Virus record (IMG/VR): IMGVR_UViG_3300036828_000221
Span: 1-21,444 of that record
Reading direction: 5' to 3' (one strand)
DNA length: 21,444 nucleotides
Source: a virus
Part shown: positions 20,071 through 21,444 of the stretch, one piece after another
Layout of the letters: each line of letters starts with the position of its first letter
Numbering within the stretch: position 1 is the first letter of the stretch
Notes under the pieces: generated by a model
The model's database searches: none
What the model was told of the DNA's origin: nothing
The model's input: only the letters and a program-made list of their open reading frames with translations
Position numbers and translations under genes: made by a program

Positions 20071-20381
20071 TGGCGACTGGCTGGCCGGCCGACACCGACC
20101 TGGCCGCATGGCTCGGCTTGGACCCGACCGTCGACGCCGCGCGGGTCACCGCGGCCAACGACGGCGCGCGTGACGCGGCGATCAGCCAAGCCGAACTGGA
20201 TGCGACCGCCGGCCCGGTCGACTCCGACCAGTGGGAAGCCGTGCTCATGCTCGGCGCCTGGTGGTACCAAACCCGCAACCACGGCGAAGGTATCGACGTG
20301 ATGAACCCCGCCTACGGGCCGTTCACGGTACGAAACCGGGCGATAGCGATACTCCGCAAGGGCAGGCCGGCGGTCGCATGA
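20070..20381 (+). CDS. Head-tail connector, gp6-like (unit 2)
   Basis: A 103-residue counterpart of 5255-5560, sharing MATGWPAD-DLA at the start and the LGAWWYQTRN core; other positions vary widely. The start codon overlaps the capsid stop by one base (TAATG), where unit 1 has a five-base gap and GTG. The end overlaps the next gene as ATGA. Confidence 0.7.
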   Translation: MATGWPADTDLAAWLGLDPTVDAARVTAANDGARDAAISQAELDATAGPVDSDQWEAVLMLGAWWYQTRNHGEGIDVMNPAYGPFTVRNRAIAILRKGRPAVA

Positions 20382-20794
20382 GTGTTGCGGTCACGGTCGC
20401 CGAAGTGGTCGACGCTCTCAACGCCGCGGGCTTACGGGTAGCCGTCCGCGACGGGGACATCACCCCGCCAGTGAGCTATATCAAGTTGGGGCAGGGCACC
20501 GACGCGACGATCACCCTGGCCGGCGGAACGTCCACCGTGTTGTGGGTGTACGTGATCCCGGTGCGCGGTGTCGACAACCTGGCCGGCGACGCCGACCTAC
20601 TCGACATTGTCCTGGCCGCTTTGGCCCCGCTGTCCGCCGCCGCCCTGACGTGGGTGTCGACCACGCTCAATATCCGTTCCGACACTTGGCCGTGCTACCG
20701 CTTCGACCTGACCGTATTGGAAACAACCCCGCCCGGAGGTAAACGAAATGCCGACCATCGCCACCAAGCTGCTCGGAACGCTGAAGTTGGGTGA
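20378..20794 (+). CDS. Tail terminator or head-tail joining protein (unit 2)
   Basis: A 138-residue protein of exactly the same length as 5557-5973, beginning MSVAVTVAEVVDALNAAGLRVAV and sharing VYVIP-RG-DNLAGDADLLD and YRFDLTVLETTPPGGK. ATG 20378 overlaps the previous stop; the frame is open upstream to 20231, but that part shadows the connector. The PPGGK codons carry the GGAGGT site of the next gene. Confidence 0.6.
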   Translation: MSVAVTVAEVVDALNAAGLRVAVRDGDITPPVSYIKLGQGTDATITLAGGTSTVLWVYVIPVRGVDNLAGDADLLDIVLAALAPLSAAALTWVSTTLNIRSDTWPCYRFDLTVLETTPPGGKRNADHRHQAARNAEVG

Positions 20795-21167
20795 CACGAC
20801 AACCGGGATGCAACTCGAAGCACAGATCACCAATCTCGGGGTCCCGCAGACGATCACCCGCGACGCCCCGCAACTGGTCCTCACCGGCGACCTGATCGTC
20901 GCGACCGCGGTCCGGTCCTACCAGATCACCGGTAGCGCCCTGCTCGACCTGACCGACCCGGCCGGGATCTACTACTACGTGCAGGAGAACATCGACCAGA
21001 CCCTGCCTTTCGAGTTCCTGCCGATCGGTCCTACCGGCCCGACATGGACCGGGAACCTGATCGACGACGGCTGGACGACCGACGAGCTCGCCGCGGGCGC
21101 CCTGGTGATATCGAAGTTTGCGTGGCCGGTGCAGGGCATACCGACTGTCACCCCGCCCGCCGGATGA
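20748..21167 (+). CDS. Major tail protein (unit 2)
   Basis: A 139-residue counterpart of 5927-6349 with the same opening (LLGTLKLGDTTTGM) and end (SKFAWPVQGIPTVTPPAG). The middle is changed at many positions. The strong GGAGGT eight bases before ATG is retained. The stop overlaps the gp10-like start as ATGA. Confidence 0.75.
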   Translation: MPTIATKLLGTLKLGDTTTGMQLEAQITNLGVPQTITRDAPQLVLTGDLIVATAVRSYQITGSALLDLTDPAGIYYYVQENIDQTLPFEFLPIGPTGPTWTGNLIDDGWTTDELAAGALVISKFAWPVQGIPTVTPPAG

Positions 21168-21444
21168 CCGATAGCTACTCGATCGACTTCACGAACCTTC
21201 CGGCTTTCGACGCGATGCTGGCCGACGTGTCCGCCGGGTTCGCCGACATGCGCGACCCCCTATCGGCCGGCGCCCGGGAGCTGCTCGTGGAAGCCCAGGC
21301 GAACAGCCCGAAACGTACCGGCCGGCTCGCCGCGTCCCACCAGGCTTTAGCGGCGGACGGCAAACGGGTCCGGATTGTGGCTACCGCCCCGTACGCGGCG
21401 GCGATCCACTGGGGATACCCCAGGCACGGGATACGCCGACAGCC
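21164..21444 (+). CDS. HK97 gp10-like protein, cut by window end (unit 2)
   Basis: The first 93 codons of a counterpart of 6354-6731, including SPKRTGRLAASHQAL and VATAPYAAAIHWGYPRHGIRRQ. It is truncated only by the edge of the window. Compared with unit 1, it begins MTDSYSIDFTNLPAF instead of MADSYSIDITNKAAF. It confirms that gene order continues unchanged in unit 2 as far as can be seen. Confidence 0.8.
   Translation, partial: MTDSYSIDFTNLPAFDAMLADVSAGFADMRDPLSAGARELLVEAQANSPKRTGRLAASHQALAADGKRVRIVATAPYAAAIHWGYPRHGIRRQ

Noticed and set aside
1-21444. A gene transfer agent or a capsid-forming satellite instead of a phage.
   Set aside because: Unit 1 has complete packaging, head, tail, lysis and replication-type genes in phage order; nothing indicates dependence on a helper or host-gene packaging.

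Overview
The window is phage DNA from end to end: high-GC sequence whose start codons, AAGGAG-type ribosome sites and gene order fit a siphovirus of a high-GC Gram-positive (actinobacterial) host. It resembles the very small siphoviruses of about 14-17 kb known from Rhodococcus (RRH1), Arthrobacter (cluster AN) and Microbacterium (cluster EE), which also have a prohead protease fused to the major capsid protein. That comparison rests on remembered family traits; no search was run.

Layout. Unit 1 (about 1-15088) reads as one complete genome: a unique small gene (1-300), small and large terminase, portal, protease-capsid fusion, connectors, major tail protein, tail assembly chaperones with a frameshift, a short tape measure, two larger minor tail proteins, two small genes, amidase endolysin and holin (to 12008). 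Next is a non-structural segment: one leftward gene (12180-12509) bracketed by two related long stem-loops, a regulatory region rich in dyads (12510-12973), a winged-helix replication-type gene carrying out-of-frame direct repeats like an origin inside a rep gene, a 30-codon coupled ORF, a C5-cytosine methyltransferase, a small Cys-rich protein and an HNH nuclease. At about 15089 the sequence of position 1 begins again, and unit 2 repeats the packaging and head genes (small terminase to the start of a gp10-like gene) until the window ends.

The units are related but different. The small terminase proteins are identical, terminase, portal and protease are close, and the capsid domain and the connector and tail genes after it are much more diverged. 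This is therefore not one circular genome read twice. It is two distinct relatives joined head to tail (tandem prophages, a hybrid concatemer, or an assembly chimera). No integrase, partition gene or recognisable repressor is present, so integration is unexplained.

How the genes work together: HNH, TerS and TerL package DNA. Portal, protease-MCP and connectors build the head. The chaperone pair and tape measure build a short tail, tipped by the minor tail proteins, one with a C1q-like domain. Amidase and holin lyse the cell. The winged-helix protein and its repeats probably start replication.

The most interesting points are an in-frame internal ribosome site plus GTG in both protease-capsid fusion genes, the two sets of origin-like repeats, the paired 74-77 nt stem-loops around the only leftward gene, a recurring intergenic GTAACTRGATT motif, and the joined divergent genomes.
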